The notes under the pieces are model-generated. The model saw only the letters and a program-made list of their open reading frames with translations. It was not told the DNA's origin and ran no database searches. From Paracoccaceae bacterium (GTDB lineage Bacteria > Pseudomonadota > Alphaproteobacteria > Rhodobacterales > Rhodobacteraceae): DNA of 64,000 nt. The stretch is from positions 1,941,492 to 2,005,491 of the forward strand of contig SDAL01000001.1 of assembly GCA_004153385.1 (NCBI GenBank), read 5' to 3'. The translations under genes were made by a program, and so were the position numbers. Every line of letters begins with the position of its first letter. The first letter of the stretch is position 1. Positions 54,472 to 62,923 of this stretch are shown one piece after another.

Positions 54472-55493
54472 GCCAGCAGCTCCCGATACAACGCGATCAG
54501 CTGACGGGCCTCGTCCTCGATCTGGAAGCGTTCTTCCACATTGCGCCGTGCGGCCTGACCAGCGGCCTGCATCTTTTCGCGATCATCAAGGAAGGCGGCC
54601 ACGGCCCCGGCCATACCCGACACATCGCCAGGCTTCACCAAGGTGCCTGTCTGGGGGGTGACGATTTCCTCGAACGCACCCACACGTGTGGCCACAACCG
54701 GCACATGGCAGGCCATCGCCTCTATCGGGGTCAGACCAAACCCTTCCCAGCGTTGCGGCGCGACGTAAAGATCAAGCACCCGATACCAGTCGGGCATCTT
54801 GTCCACCCCGACTTCTGGCAAGAACAGAATACGGTTTTCCAGCCCGGCCTTACCCACTTTCCGGCGCAATGCCGACAGGAAATCGGCGTGGCCTTCGGTC
54901 GCCCGTCCCATCACCAATGCAGAGACATTCGGGCGGTCGGGCAGGACCTTGATCATCGCATCAACAAACGCATCCGTACCTTTTTGGTGCCGGATACGGC
55001 CATAACAACCGATCAACGTTCCACGCGGCAACGACATACGCGCGCGCAAGGCGGTACGGTCCGCCGGGGCATCAAAACCGGAGATATCTATGCCGTGATG
55101 GATGACCTGATTGGGCACGCTCAGATATTTCGCCGTGCGCGCGGAGGTCGCCACGATCCGGTCCATCTTGCTGATCAACCACCGGCTGTAGGCGCTGTGC
55201 TTGCGCTGGCTGGCCGAGGTGAACACCAGCTTCAAATCCATCCGCAACAGATATTTCAGGATCAGCCCCAGCGCCATTTCCACATTCCGCCGCGCATGCC
55301 ACACACGCCTGCGCCGCGGTAGAAACGGCAACCTATGCAGCGCCACATGCGGCATATCCGCCGGCAAGCCCGGCCCGGTTGTCACGATCCCGATCCGGCG
55401 CGCCTGTAGTGGCACCAATCGCACGACAGTGGCCGTCACCCCCGACAGGCGGCGTTTCAGATTGGGCGCGATCACATCAATATCATTCATCAT
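54468..55493 (-). CDS. Family 4 glycosyltransferase, LpcC-like (LPS core mannosyltransferase type)
   Basis: A 341-aa GT-B enzyme. The N-terminal half opens with IDVIAPNLKRRLSGVTATV, as I recall for LpcC of rhizobia. The GT4 half shows IGCYGRIRHQKGTDAFVDAM and the donor-site loop WEGFGLTPIEAMACHVPVVAT with the EGFGL-E signature. LpcC transfers mannose to Kdo in LPS core; the name is inferred from N-terminal similarity. It is divergent from the ModE-like gene and precedes the GT29 gene. Confidence 0.75.
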   Translation of the reverse strand: MMNDIDVIAPNLKRRLSGVTATVVRLVPLQARRIGIVTTGPGLPADMPHVALHRLPFLPRRRRVWHARRNVEMALGLILKYLLRMDLKLVFTSASQRKHSAYSRWLISKMDRIVATSARTAKYLSVPNQVIHHGIDISGFDAPADRTALRARMSLPRGTLIGCYGRIRHQKGTDAFVDAMIKVLPDRPNVSALVMGRATEGHADFLSALRRKVGKAGLENRILFLPEVGVDKMPDWYRVLDLYVAPQRWEGFGLTPIEAMACHVPVVATRVGAFEEIVTPQTGTLVKPGDVSGMAGAVAAFLDDREKMQAAGQAARRNVEERFQIEDEARQLIALYRELLA

Positions 55494-55597
55494 GCCTTGG
55501 TCTTACCCTGCCTGCCGCGACTTGTCTTTCCCGAAAATTCTCTGTTTTGCTTTATGTTACACTCTACGCGTTTTTACGCCAGAAAAGGGAGGCAGAA

Positions 55598-55939
55598 TTG
55601 GAAACCAACCGCATTATGGTGCGCCTTTACTGGGACCCTGTCATGCTGGGGCCGGGCAAGGCGGATCTTCTGGCCGCGATTGCACAGCACGGATCGATTT
55701 CTGCGGCGGGCCGTTCCATGGGGATGAGCTATAAACGCGCATGGTCTTTGGTGGAGGCGATGAACAAAGGGTTTTCAACCCCGTTGGTGACAAGCGCACG
55801 GGGCGGCGCACAGGGCGGCGGGGCCAGCCTGACGCAAACGGGCCAAGAGGTTTTGCAGCTGTACCGCCAGATAGAAAAGCGCGTGCACGACGCCGCGAGG
55901 CCCGAGCTGGAGCGGCTGGGCCAGTTGGTGCGGCCCTGA
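55598..55939 (+). CDS. ModE-like regulator without molybdate-binding domain
   Basis: A 113-aa winged-HTH protein with the ModE N-terminal domain only: LGPGKADLLAAIAQHGSISAAGRSMGMSYKRAWSLVEAMN in pieces, then the wing GGAQGGGASLTQTGQEVLQLY. The two C-terminal molbindin (TOBE) domains of E. coli ModE are absent. TTG 55598 has GGGAGG six bases upstream and is the most probable start; ATG 55616 lacks a site. A Mo-box-like repeat lies between it and modA, supporting control of modABC. Confidence 0.88.
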   Translation: METNRIMVRLYWDPVMLGPGKADLLAAIAQHGSISAAGRSMGMSYKRAWSLVEAMNKGFSTPLVTSARGGAQGGGASLTQTGQEVLQLYRQIEKRVHDAARPELERLGQLVRP

Positions 55940-55968
55940 GAATCGGGCTGGACGCGGAGAGGCGGAGT

Positions 55969-55990
55969 GTTATGTTTGACCGAACATAAC
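55969..55990. promoter_or_regulatory. Mo-box-like operator before modA
   Basis: GTTATGTT-TGACCG-AACATAAC is a perfect 8-bp inverted repeat with a 6-base spacer, 24 bases before the modA ATG. It resembles the ModE/MopA site of alphaproteobacteria (GTTATATA-N6-TATATAAC), as I recall it. Confidence 0.75.
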
Positions 55991-56014
55991 GAAATTTCCC
56001 CGAAGGTCTGCCCC

Positions 56015-56776
56015 ATGCTCAAACGTTCATCCGTTCTTGTGACCCTCGCCATCACGATGGGGGTGGCCTTGCCCGCCTCGGCCGAACCGATTGTGTTTGC
56101 AGCCGCGTCCATGAAGACCGCGCTTGATGAAATCGCCCTGCAGTGGGCGCAAAACCATGACCCCGTGACGCTGTCCTATGCGGGCAGCTCCAAGCTTGCC
56201 CGCCAGATCAGCGCGGGTGCACCTGCCGATATGTTCATCTCTGCATCGGTGCCATGGATGGACACAGTCGAAAAAGACGGCGCGGTGGTCGACGGTACGC
56301 GCCATGATCTTCTGGGCAATACGCTTGTTCTGGTGGGATCGCGTCCGGGCGATGTTGCACCGCAGGACCTGCCCGCGCGGCTGGGGGATGACTTTCTCGC
56401 CATGGCTTTGGTCGACAGTGTACCCGCCGGCCAATACGGCAAACAGGCGCTCACCGATCTGGGCCTGTGGGCGGAGCTCGCCCCGCATGTCGCACAGGCC
56501 GATAACGTGCGCGCGGCGCTGGCCTTGGTGGCCACAAACGAGGCCCCGTTCGGCATCGTCTACGCCACCGATGCGGCGGCCGAGCCGAACGCCTATGTGC
56601 AATCCACCTTCGCCCCCCAGACCCATGATCCCATCATCTATCCGGCGGCTCTTTTGAATACCGGCATGGATCCGGATGGGGCAGCGGCATTTCTGGACTA
56701 TCTTTCCGGCCCAGAAGCAGTCGCGATCTTCACCGCGCAGGGCTTTGAGGTATTGCCACGGGACGCCGCCAAGTGA
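56015..56776 (+). CDS. modA: Molybdate ABC transporter substrate-binding protein
   Basis: A 253-aa periplasmic molybdate/tungstate binding protein. It has a signal peptide to about residue 22 (ALPASAEP) and the ModA pattern VFAAASMKTALDEIA, YAGSSKLARQISAGAPADMFISAS and LVDSVPAGQYGKQAL, with AEPNAYVQ and PAALLNTG near the end. GAAGG precedes the ATG. It lies next to the Mo-box and overlaps modB. Confidence 0.95.
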   Translation: MLKRSSVLVTLAITMGVALPASAEPIVFAAASMKTALDEIALQWAQNHDPVTLSYAGSSKLARQISAGAPADMFISASVPWMDTVEKDGAVVDGTRHDLLGNTLVLVGSRPGDVAPQDLPARLGDDFLAMALVDSVPAGQYGKQALTDLGLWAELAPHVAQADNVRAALALVATNEAPFGIVYATDAAAEPNAYVQSTFAPQTHDPIIYPAALLNTGMDPDGAAAFLDYLSGPEAVAIFTAQGFEVLPRDAAK

Positions 56777-57468
56777 TGACCTTTTCGCCCGAGGAATGGG
56801 GGGCGGTGCTTTTGTCACTGAAGGTCTCGGGCATTGCGGTTCTCGCCTCACTGCCACTGGGGATCGCGGTGGCACTGGTGCTGGCGCGCGGGCGGATGCC
56901 GGGATTATGGCTACTGAATGCAGTGGTGCATTTGCCCCTGATCCTGCCGCCCGTTGTCACCGGATATATTTTGCTGATCGTCTTTGGTCGCAACGGGGCC
57001 ATTGGCGGCTTTCTCGAACGCAGCATCGGGCTTGTGTTTGCCTTTCGCTGGACAGGTGCCGCACTGGCCGCCGCAATTATGGGGTTTCCGCTGATGGTGC
57101 GCGCGATCCGCATCGCAATCGAGGCGGTTGACCCCGGACTTGAACAGGCGGCACGCACATTGGGCGCGCGGCCTTGGGCGGTCTTTGCGACCATCACCCT
57201 GCCATTGATCGCCCCCGGCATCATCGCGGGTGCCATTCTGGCTTTTGCCAAGGCAATGGGCGAGTTCGGTGCCACGATCACCTTCGTGTCCAACATTCCC
57301 GGCCGCACCCAGACCCTTCCTTCGGCAATCTATGCGCTTTTACAAGTTCCGGGGGGCGAGGCCGCCGCCGCGCGGCTGGCCGGAATTTCGGTGCTGATCG
57401 CGATCACGGCAGTCTTGTGTTCGGATTTCATCGCTCGCAGCGTGGCGCAGCGGATCAAGGGACGCTGA
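56776..57468 (+). CDS. modB: Molybdate ABC transporter permease
   Basis: A 230-aa permease with about five to six helices and the family motif EQAARTLGARPWAVFATITLPLIAPGI in pieces, the EAA loop contacting ModC. GRTQTLPSAIYALLQVPGGE lies near the end. The ATG overlaps the modA stop (TGATG); a GTG codon lies just before. modC follows after 3 bases. Confidence 0.95.
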   Translation: MTFSPEEWGAVLLSLKVSGIAVLASLPLGIAVALVLARGRMPGLWLLNAVVHLPLILPPVVTGYILLIVFGRNGAIGGFLERSIGLVFAFRWTGAALAAAIMGFPLMVRAIRIAIEAVDPGLEQAARTLGARPWAVFATITLPLIAPGIIAGAILAFAKAMGEFGATITFVSNIPGRTQTLPSAIYALLQVPGGEAAAARLAGISVLIAITAVLCSDFIARSVAQRIKGR

Positions 57469-57471
57469 TCA

Positions 57472-58557
57472 ATGCTTGATCTGGATATCAAACATAACGC
57501 CGGCGCGCTTGATCTGGATATGCGCTTTCGGACAGGCGGTGGAATCACAGCGCTGTTCGGGCCAAGCGGTGCAGGAAAAACGACGCTGATCAATGCGATA
57601 TCGGGCCTGCTGCGGCCTGACACGGGCCAGATCAGAATAGGCGGTCAGGTGCTTTTTGACAGCACCACCGGCCGGTTCATTCCGCCGGAACGCAGGCGCA
57701 TCGGATATGTCTTTCAGGATCCGCGCCTGTTTCCACACCTGAACGTGCGCCGCAATCTGACCTATGGCGCCCGCTTCGCGCCCAAAGGCGCCACAGGACC
57801 GGATTTCGATCAGGTGACAGAGCTTTTGGGCATTACAAAACTACTGGACCGGCGTACTGCAGACCTCTCTGGCGGGGAGAAATCCCGCATTGCCATCGGC
57901 CGTGCGCTTCTGGCCAAACCGCAACTGCTGCTAATGGACGAGCCGCTGGCCGCGCTGGATGCGCCGCGCCGTGGCGAAATCCTACCGTTTCTGGAACGGG
58001 TCCGCGATATGGGCGTGCCGATCATCTATGTCAGCCATGCAATGGCCGAAGTGGCCCGATTGGCCGATACGGTGGTATTGATCAAAGACGGAAAGGTTCG
58101 CGCAACCGGCACGGTGTCAGATCTGCTTTCCGATCCCGATCTTGCCGATTTCTTCGGCGGTAGCGAGGCGGGCGCAGTCATTCATGCGACAGTGTCCGGT
58201 CAGGATGCCGATGGCATGACCCGCGCACACACTTCAGGCGGGCCGGTTTTTTTGAGCGAGCCGCATGAACGCGGCAGACAGCTGCGGCTCAGGGTGCAAG
58301 CCAGCGACGTTATCGTGTCACGCGATCTCCCCACCGGACTATCGGCGCTGAACATCCTGCACGGCAGGATCACGCGTATCACCCCCTGCCCCGGTATCGG
58401 GCCGGACCGCGCATGGGTGCAAATCGATATCGGCGGAGAGGCTGTTTTGGCCCATGTCACACAGCGTTCTGTTGGTGCGTTGGATTTGCAAAACGGCACC
58501 GAATGCTACGCAATTTTGAAAACTGTGGCCGTGGAACGCAGCGCCGCACCCCAATAG
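57472..58557 (+). CDS. modC: Molybdate ABC transporter ATP-binding protein
   Basis: A 361-aa ATPase with Walker A FGPSGAGKTT (about 29-36), Q-loop VFQDPRLFPHL, signature LSGGEKSRIAIGRALL, Walker B LLLMDEPLAALDAP and switch His in YVSHAMAEV. The C-terminal molbindin/TOBE domain is at about 290-358 (LSALNILHGRITRI). That TOBE domain may bind molybdate and restrain transport. Completes modABC. Confidence 0.95.
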   Translation: MLDLDIKHNAGALDLDMRFRTGGGITALFGPSGAGKTTLINAISGLLRPDTGQIRIGGQVLFDSTTGRFIPPERRRIGYVFQDPRLFPHLNVRRNLTYGARFAPKGATGPDFDQVTELLGITKLLDRRTADLSGGEKSRIAIGRALLAKPQLLLMDEPLAALDAPRRGEILPFLERVRDMGVPIIYVSHAMAEVARLADTVVLIKDGKVRATGTVSDLLSDPDLADFFGGSEAGAVIHATVSGQDADGMTRAHTSGGPVFLSEPHERGRQLRLRVQASDVIVSRDLPTGLSALNILHGRITRITPCPGIGPDRAWVQIDIGGEAVLAHVTQRSVGALDLQNGTECYAILKTVAVERSAAPQ

Positions 58558-58560
58558 GCA

Positions 58561-58586
58561 AAGCGCGGAGGCAGGCCCCCGCGCTT
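58561..58586. terminator. Hairpin between convergent modC and hsp20
   Basis: AAGCGCGG and CCGCGCTT form an 8-bp stem with a 10-base loop. It is just past the modC stop and before the hsp20 end. No T-run, so a weak candidate. Confidence 0.45.
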
Positions 58587-58622
58587 GTACCAAAAGTCAG
58601 CTATCGGACATTATTGCCCTTA

Positions 58623-59099
58623 TCATGCATCAACCGTATCGTTTTTGCGATGCGTGTTGATTTCACGGCTGTCGGCAGTGTTTGTGATCTCGATCCGGCG
58701 TGGCTTCAGCGCCTCGGGCACCTCATGCACCAGATCGATATGTAGCATGCCATCTTCGTGATTGGCGCCTGTTACCTTGACATGATCGGCCAGTGCAAAG
58801 CGTCGTTCGAACGCGCGTGTGCCGATACCACGATGAAGATAGGTCCGCTGGCCTTCTTCGGCGGATTTTCGGCCAGCAACGATCAGCGCCCCGTCACGCA
58901 TCTCCACAAACAGCTCGTCAGATCCAAATCCGGCCACTGCAATTGTGATGCGATAAGCATTTTCGTCGGTTTTTTCGATATTGTAGGGAGGATAGCTTGG
59001 CTGGCTAAGCTCCTTGGACATCACGTTGTCCATCAAATCTGCCATCCGGTCGAAGCCGACAGTGGCACGGTAAAGCGGAGAAAGGTCGAAACTACGCAT
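58623..59099 (-). CDS. Small heat-shock protein, Hsp20/IbpA family
   Basis: A 158-aa chaperone of the alpha-crystallin type. It has the IbpA-like N-terminus LSPLYRATVGFDRMADL, the alpha-crystallin domain (about 38-130: YPPYNIEKTDENAYRITIAVAGF in pieces, LHRGIGTRAFERRFALADHV, GANHEDGMLHIDLVHEVPE), and a C-terminal tail with PRRIEI. It holds unfolded proteins in a refoldable state. A sigma-32-like promoter may lie upstream. Confidence 0.95.
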   Translation of the reverse strand: MRSFDLSPLYRATVGFDRMADLMDNVMSKELSQPSYPPYNIEKTDENAYRITIAVAGFGSDELFVEMRDGALIVAGRKSAEEGQRTYLHRGIGTRAFERRFALADHVKVTGANHEDGMLHIDLVHEVPEALKPRRIEITNTADSREINTHRKNDTVDA

Positions 59100-59198
59100 A
59101 ATATCATCCTCTTTTGAGCGATGGTGAATACCCGCCCCTTTGGGAGCACGGGCAACATTTTATTATCGGCACCCTGTAGCGGCATCCCGATGCGATGG

Positions 59199-59227
59199 AT
59201 TTGGGTACACGCAATTCAGGTTTCAAG
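59199..59227 (-). promoter_or_regulatory. Possible heat-shock (sigma-32) promoter of hsp20
   Basis: On the minus strand CTTGAAA (59227-59221) is followed after 15 bases by CCCAAAT (59205-59199), similar to the CTTGAAA/CCCCAT pattern of RpoH promoters. The leader would be about 95 bases. Confidence 0.4.
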
Positions 59228-59323
59228 GGCTCGCTGCCTGTGCGCCATACCCAGATCACAAAACTGTGATATCGGGATAGATATAATCTGGTGGTGGCGC
59301 TTAAGACCGGCTAGCATCCACAT

Positions 59324-60019
59324 ATGGAACAGTTAACACTCGGCCCGCTTGGCCCGCTTGATTTATTCGCGCTCTCGATCCTGTTGTTGTCTTGGTGGAT
59401 CATTGGCCATTTTTCGGAAAACCCGCCTGCGGGCCGGATTTCAGTGGGCAAGTTGATGGAAGGCTACCGGCGGGAATGGATGCGCCAGCTTGTAACCCGC
59501 CAGCCGCGGATTTTTGACAGCCAGATGGTGGACGGGCTTCGGCAATCAACCACATTCTTTGCCTCGACCGCATTGATCGCAATTGGCGGCGGGCTGGCAT
59601 TGATCGGCAACCCCAAACCGCTGAGCGATCTGGCAAGTGATTTTGCGCTTGCACAGGGGCCTGCGCTATTATGGGAGACGCGGATTCTGACGGCGGTGCT
59701 TTTCGGCGCACTGGCTTTCCAGAAATTTGTCTGGTCGCACAGGCTTTTTTCCTATGCCGCAATTGCGATGGCAGCAGTTCCCAATGATCCCGAAGATCCG
59801 ATAGCCTACAAGCGTGCCGATCAGGCAGCATCTGTAAACATCAATGCCGCGAAAAGTTTCAATCGTGGACTAAGAAATGTGTATTTTGCTTTGGCATCTT
59901 TGGCTTGGCTTCTGGGCCCCGAAGCCTTGATAGGTGCCACACTCATCACCACGCTAACGTTGTGGCGTCGTGAATTTGCCTCCACCTCGCGCGCTGCGCT
60001 TTTAGAAGATTCTCCGTAG
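59324..60019 (+). CDS. DUF599 family membrane protein
   Basis: A 231-aa protein with four predicted membrane segments (about 10-30, 75-97, 115-138, 188-215). Family-like text includes the opening LDLFALSILLLSWWIIGHFSE, RREWMRQLVTRQPRIFDSQMVDGLRQSTTFFAST in pieces and YAAIAMAAVPNDPE. DUF599 proteins have no known function. It is divergent from hsp20. Confidence 0.88.
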   Translation: MEQLTLGPLGPLDLFALSILLLSWWIIGHFSENPPAGRISVGKLMEGYRREWMRQLVTRQPRIFDSQMVDGLRQSTTFFASTALIAIGGGLALIGNPKPLSDLASDFALAQGPALLWETRILTAVLFGALAFQKFVWSHRLFSYAAIAMAAVPNDPEDPIAYKRADQAASVNINAAKSFNRGLRNVYFALASLAWLLGPEALIGATLITTLTLWRREFASTSRAALLEDSP

Positions 60020-60311
60020 CAAAGCGTCTTTCGTGGAGCGTCCCCTCTCGCAGCAAATAATGTACGAGTGCGCGACTTCTCTGCATCGTTACATGGTCAG
60101 AACGAATGGGTTGAGGTGATCTTTTATCCAGTTCAGACAATCGGGAAAAATGCATCATTCTCGAGGCCCCCTTGGTATCGTTGAGTTTATGTAACGGCGT
60201 GGGTCTTTCAGACTATACTGTACCGTGAAAACATGCGGACCAATCACACCCGAGGGGGGGTACCGAACGCCCTATCGCGTTCGGCACCCTCTGGCTATAT
60301 GCCGCCCTGTT
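60020..60311. other. Intergenic region, convergent DUF599/MCP genes
   Basis: 292 bases, with no gene seen. It holds the hairpin GGTACCGAACGC/GCGTTCGGCACC (60259-60270 with 60277-60288, one mismatch). This lies 24 bases beyond the MCP stop and probably marks its transcript end, though no T-run follows. Confidence 0.55.
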
Positions 60312-62603
60312 TTATGCGGCATATGTTTCAGAATTTTCAATTGTATCATGTTTCTTCAACTTGAACTGCCCAACCAGTTGCGTCAGGACATCTGCCTCTC
60401 GGCTAAGCGCCATACACGCCGCCGAAGTTTCCTCGAACGCGGCAGCATTTCGTTGCTGCGTACGATCCAGTTGATTGACAGCTGTATTGATCTCCCCGAT
60501 GCCTGTAGCCTGTTCATCTGCGGAAGATGCAATATCACCGACATGGGTTGATATGACGTTGATCGATTCCAGAATGGACGTGAGCGCTTCTCCGGTGCGG
60601 CCCACCAGCGCCACGCCGCTTAGAACCTGATCGCCCGATTTTGAAATCAAATCGTTGATTTCACTGGCCGCCCGCGAAGAGCGTTGTGCCAGATCCCGCA
60701 CTTCGGAGGCGACAACCGCAAATCCGCGACCTGCCTCGCCTGCCCGCGCAGCTTCCACCCCCGCATTCAAAGCCAAAAGATTGGTTTGGAACGCTATATC
60801 GTCAATCACATCCACAATTTTCGAAATTTTTGCCGAAGACGTCTTGATCTCTTCCATCGCGGTTACGGTCTCCCCCACAACCTGCACAGATGTATCGGCT
60901 TTTTGCGAGGCGTCACGCACCAGATTATCGGCCTGACGAGAGCTTTGTGCCGCCGATTGAACGGATGCCGTAAGCTGGTTCAGTGCAGCAGCCGTTTCCT
61001 CCAGTGTGGCCGCAGCTGTTTCTGTTTGATGCGACAGATCGCCGGTAGCACCGGTAATTTCATTCGCACCACTGGTAATTTCATGGGTGGCTGTTGTGAT
61101 CGAAACGACAAGCTCTGTCAGACGCTCGACCGTATTGTTGAAGTCTATCCTCAACTGCTCATAAATCTCGCCGAATGGCTGATCGATCGCAACATCCAGA
61201 TCACCCGACGCGAGGCCCTGCAAACCGCTTGCCAGACCGTCCACAACTTGGGCGAGTTCTGCGGCACGCGCGGCTTGTTCAGCTTCTTCCTTGTTTCGGG
61301 CGGCCTCCTGCGCAGCTGCCGCCTGACGTTTGCGCTCTTCGTCCTCCTTGCGGCGGTTTTCGGCCTCCTGCCGCTGGCGCGCTTCTTCATTCTCGCGGTG
61401 CTGGCGGTCTTTTTCGGCCTGTTCGCGAAGCTGTGCCTGCTCCACTTCCAGCACCTTTTTCTGAAGCAACCCTTGGCGCAGCGTCTCTACCGACCGAGCC
61501 ATCAGACCAATCTCGTCCCCCCGCTCCGAACCGTGAACCGGTTTGTCATATTTTCCTTGCGCCAGTTCATTGACCGAGGCGAGCATGCTGGCCAGCGGTC
61601 GCCGCACCAAACGCGAAGAGAAGATAAAGATCGTACCTAATGCCATCAGCAAAATAAGCCCGCCACTGACGATCGTCGTCAGAACCTCGCGGTGGACAGG
61701 CGCCATGAAGATCTTTTCCGGTACGTCCAGGATCGTGGCCCAAGTCCGGTTCATACCCGGCGCAGTGAACGGGTACACCAGCCGTGTCGCCCCATCGGCA
61801 AGTCCTGTAATCGTGCGTGGTTTGCCATCGGCAAGGGCTGCTTTTACCAAATCAGCCCCCACCCCATCATACGGTTTTGTGAGCGTCGCGGGATCGGGAT
61901 TGGCAACCCATTTGGCACTGCTATCCACCAGCATCATGCGCCCCCCCTCGAAGGAGGGCATGTTGTTCACGAGATCGGTGAGGTTTTTAAGAGTGATTTC
62001 CACCCCTGCAATCGCGACGATCTTGCCGTTGTGGCGTACGGGCACTGAAATCGCTGTCATCAGCACGCCCTTGGTCGAACGAAACGGCTCAGTCGTTACG
62101 CTTTTTCCCGTCCGGATCGGGGCTTCAAACCAGTCGGCATCCTGCTTCACCTCATATGTTACAAAGTTTAGTTTCCCCGTTTCATCTTTCATCCAATAAG
62201 GGGTGAATACGCCCTGTTCGTTACGGCCAGTGGTGCCGGTGATAAACAGATCCGTCGGCCCGTCAGGAAGCCCCGCCATCCACGCCGCATTGACGTTTTC
62301 GTATTTCATAGGCACCTCCGAGAGCATAGAGATGATCTGGTTGGTCGTGGCCGCACCCGTATTGATGTACCCCTCCATCAGACCGGCCAGTGTGATCCCG
62401 GCGGAGTTCGCCTCGGTAATATTCACCGCAACCTGACTGGCCGCCCAACTGGCCTTGCTATTGGCCAGCTCGCTAACCTGCTGGTTCACCTGAACGGTTG
62501 TTCGCCATGCGGTAAAGCCAGTGTAACCCACAACAATAAAGGAAATCGCCAACCCGGCTGCCAGCAAAAGTTTTTGAGAAACCGTCAACGCTTTCTTTTT
62601 CAT
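60312..62603 (-). CDS. Methyl-accepting chemotaxis protein with dCache-type sensor
   Basis: A 763-aa chemoreceptor. TM1 is at about 12-32, a large periplasmic dCache-like sensor at 35-300 ([34 protein letters not shown] in pieces), TM2 at about 307-330 and HAMP at 330-385. A highly charged Arg/Glu/Gln/Ala coiled-coil follows at about 385-455, then a second HAMP-like segment and the signalling hairpin at about 560-700. The invariant tip [31 protein letters not shown] is present in pieces. It binds an unknown small ligand; relatives with this sensor often sense amino acids or organic acids. Confidence 0.93.
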   Translation of the reverse strand: MKKKALTVSQKLLLAAGLAISFIVVGYTGFTAWRTTVQVNQQVSELANSKASWAASQVAVNITEANSAGITLAGLMEGYINTGAATTNQIISMLSEVPMKYENVNAAWMAGLPDGPTDLFITGTTGRNEQGVFTPYWMKDETGKLNFVTYEVKQDADWFEAPIRTGKSVTTEPFRSTKGVLMTAISVPVRHNGKIVAIAGVEITLKNLTDLVNNMPSFEGGRMMLVDSSAKWVANPDPATLTKPYDGVGADLVKAALADGKPRTITGLADGATRLVYPFTAPGMNRTWATILDVPEKIFMAPVHREVLTTIVSGGLILLMALGTIFIFSSRLVRRPLASMLASVNELAQGKYDKPVHGSERGDEIGLMARSVETLRQGLLQKKVLEVEQAQLREQAEKDRQHRENEEARQRQEAENRRKEDEERKRQAAAAQEAARNKEEAEQAARAAELAQVVDGLASGLQGLASGDLDVAIDQPFGEIYEQLRIDFNNTVERLTELVVSITTATHEITSGANEITGATGDLSHQTETAAATLEETAAALNQLTASVQSAAQSSRQADNLVRDASQKADTSVQVVGETVTAMEEIKTSSAKISKIVDVIDDIAFQTNLLALNAGVEAARAGEAGRGFAVVASEVRDLAQRSSRAASEINDLISKSGDQVLSGVALVGRTGEALTSILESINVISTHVGDIASSADEQATGIGEINTAVNQLDRTQQRNAAAFEETSAACMALSREADVLTQLVGQFKLKKHDTIENSETYAA

Positions 62604-62923
62604 CGTGCATTCTCACCCTGATAATATTGCTCCCAGAGTTACCTTCAAAACAAAAAAAATCCGTAAACCGTATCCTGTGGGTGCAAATCTTTAAAAGCGC
62701 GGAACGCCTTTTGTCTGCTCGCGGTTTTCTATTTTAAAACAAGGCCTTTGATCGCCATCTCCCACGCGCGGCACTGCTGGAAGGCCTCAGCGGAGCCCAA
62801 AATGGATCATGCCCTGATTGAGCACGGGCAATGAAAACCGGGCGCCCCCACCGAAGAGGACGCCCGATTCCCATACTCTGCACAATAATGCACAGCCGCA
62901 GTGTAGATGGCCGCTCTGGCCCG
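62604..62923. other. Intergenic region upstream of the MCP gene
   Basis: 320 bases without a gene, between the class III aminotransferase stop and the MCP start. It holds the terminator at 62834-62866 and the MCP promoter, possibly TTTTGA/TATTAT with 18-base spacing just before the ribosome site GGGTGAG. The rest shows no clear feature. Confidence 0.45.
62834..62866 (-). terminator. Probable terminator after the aminotransferase
   Basis: On the minus strand CGGGCG...CGCCCG forms an imperfect GC-rich hairpin followed by TTTT, about 60 bases past the stop codon. Confidence 0.65.
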
